From positions 1-6,288 of the forward strand of contig JAJRVA010000238.1 in assembly GCA_024277485.1 (NCBI GenBank): DNA of 6,288 bases, written 5' to 3'. The notes under the pieces were generated by a model. That model was given only the letters and a program-made list of their open reading frames with translations. It ran no database searches and had not been told where the DNA came from. Made by a program: the position numbers and the translations under genes. Of the stretch, positions 5,291 to 6,288 are shown in pieces; within the stretch, counting starts at the first letter, position 1, and each line of letters begins with the position of its first letter. The stretch comes from Deltaproteobacteria bacterium. Lineage in GTDB: Bacteria; Desulfobacterota; Desulfobulbia; Desulfobulbales; Desulfobulbaceae.

Positions 5291-6288
5291 GCGCCGCTGG
5301 AAGCTTTCTTCCGCATAGAATGCAGATAAGCTTTCAGCTCTTTCCACGCCTTTTGCTTATTTTTCTTTGCCTTTTTATTGGCACAGCCCCATTCCCTGAA
5401 GTTGTTTTCAAGTTGTTCGGCCGCGGCCAGGGGCAAACCTTCTATTTTCACCCCGGAAGAAACAAAAGCGGCCCAATCCCGAAGACCGGTAACTATGTCC
5501 AGAGCTTTCTGTTCTTCCAGGCCTATCCGCCTGATGTCCGGGTGGTCGATGCCAAGCAGATCTACCAGCCTGGTCACTTTTTTCCATTGACCTTCTGTGC
5601 AGTGTTTTTTCATCCAGAGTTTCTCTTCCCTGCTCCACACCTCGAAGAACGCCCTGGCCACTTCCTTCTGTCCATCGGCATCCAGGCTGTCGAGTTTCGG
5701 CCAGACATCACGCAGGGATTCTTTTCCCGGTGCCTGGGTACGGGCAATACTCTCACCCTGGACAATGGCGACAAATTGTTCTACCTCGCTCATTTGCCGC
5801 CACTTTTGTTTTGCCGCTTCCATAGCCGCTTTTTCGTCTGCAGCCTGTTTTTGCCGGCGTAACTTTTCCTTTTCCTCCTCCAGTGCCCTTTGCCGGCGGA
5901 TTTCACGAAGTTGTTCCTGTTCTTTCTGTTCCCGGGCAAGCTGTTCACTATGCCTGGCCTGCACCTGCTGCCGCTGTCTGAACAAATCCTGCTGTTCCGG
6001 AATGTCAAGAGGCCTGAACTGTACCCAGCCCATGGCGGGAAGCCCGGTCGGATTGTTCGGATTACTGCTGTCAGAAGCCAGCCATATCGTGGTGGCGCCT
6101 TCGTCTGGTCTTGAGAATTTCATAGGTTTACCCGGCGGGCTGATCTTGATATGCCTGTGTCCGTTCACTGTCATACATTCCGCCCCGGAATGCCTGCCCA
6201 GGCGAAGAGGGATCACTTGTTCCGAATCAAAACGCACAGGCGAACCGCCAATTACCAGCAGCTCCCGGTCTTCCCGTTTTTTTTCATC
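5287..6288 (-). CDS. Type III CRISPR RAMP protein, Csm5-like, C-terminal part (5' end outside window)
   Basis: The frame is open to the window edge, giving 333 visible residues, so the N-terminus lies beyond 6288. The first ~90 residues carry a RAMP-type signature: RLGRHSGAECMTVNG (glycine-rich loop), HIKISPPGKP, then ATTIWLASD and LPAMGWVQF, a layout I associate with the C-terminal RRM half of Csm5-type Cas7 relatives that cap the type III backbone. Then comes a highly charged Glu/Gln/Arg/Lys coiled coil (visible residues about 97-165) and a helical, Trp-rich tail of about 165 residues ending in a Lys-rich stretch (KKAKKNKQK). Such a tail is unusual for Csm5, and I do not recognise it. The sampled GC content (about 50-55%) is below that of the adaptation genes. 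Csm5 versus another RAMP remains unsettled; the GTG at 6237 is not a likely true start. Confidence 0.7.
   Translation of the reverse strand, partial: DEKKREDRELLVIGGSPVRFDSEQVIPLRLGRHSGAECMTVNGHRHIKISPPGKPMKFSRPDEGATTIWLASDSSNPNNPTGLPAMGWVQFRPLDIPEQQDLFRQRQQVQARHSEQLAREQKEQEQLREIRRQRALEEEKEKLRRQKQAADEKAAMEAAKQKWRQMSEVEQFVAIVQGESIARTQAPGKESLRDVWPKLDSLDADGQKEVARAFFEVWSREEKLWMKKHCTEGQWKKVTRLVDLLGIDHPDIRRIGLEEQKALDIVTGLRDWAAFVSSGVKIEGLPLAAAEQLENNFREWGCANKKAKKNKQKAWKELKAYLHSMRKKASSGA

Noticed and set aside
5102..5347. An 81-codon minus-strand open frame
   Set aside because: It overlaps the RAMP gene in another frame and otherwise translates the long palindrome; no recognisable protein.
6235..6237. 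GTG as the start of the RAMP gene
   Set aside because: The frame stays open to the window edge and the RAMP-like sequence continues upstream (ELLVIGGS), so this is an internal Val codon.

Overview
The window is a high-GC bacterial CRISPR-Cas locus with all genes on the minus strand, so the reading order runs from high to low coordinates. It probably comes from the Desulfobacterota (Deltaproteobacteria) or a similar Gram-negative lineage. That guess rests on gene content, GC-rich coding sequence and a repeat family I associate with such genomes. No taxonomic marker is present.

Layout, in transcription order. (1) 6288-5287: the 3' part of a RAMP-superfamily gene, most like Csm5 of type III effector complexes, carrying a long coiled-coil and helical C-terminal extension. 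(2) 5290-5102: a roughly 190-nt imperfect palindrome that looks like a MITE or a collapsed IS. (3) 5101-4898: a leader-like non-coding stretch with two copies of a 13-nt motif. (4) 4897-4788: a minimal CRISPR array of two 36-nt repeats and one 38-nt spacer. In minus-strand orientation the repeat ends in GGGGATTACGAC, close to the Thermus type III repeat end GGGGATTGCGAC. (5) 4787-4617: an AT-rich intergenic stretch with A-tracts. (6) A compact operon: TPR protein (4616-3183), CRISPR-associated primase-polymerase (3167-1560), cas1 (1560-541) and cas2 (410-132). The TPR and primase genes are 15 nt apart, and primase and cas1 overlap by one base. A perfect 30-bp palindrome of a dispersed repeat family sits between cas1 and cas2.

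Working model: Cas1-Cas2 integrate spacers. The PrimPol-type enzyme (the CAPP group) probably synthesises or fills in DNA for prespacers or integration gaps. The TPR protein is its likely scaffold or partner. The RAMP gene is the tail of a type III interference module lying mostly beyond the right edge. Cas10, Cas6, ancillary nucleases and any main array are not in the window.

The most interesting points are the PrimPol-cas1 coupling with an uncharacterised TPR partner, the CRISPR mini-array between the effector and adaptation modules, the extended RAMP protein, and two unrelated palindromic repeats in the non-coding gaps of the locus.
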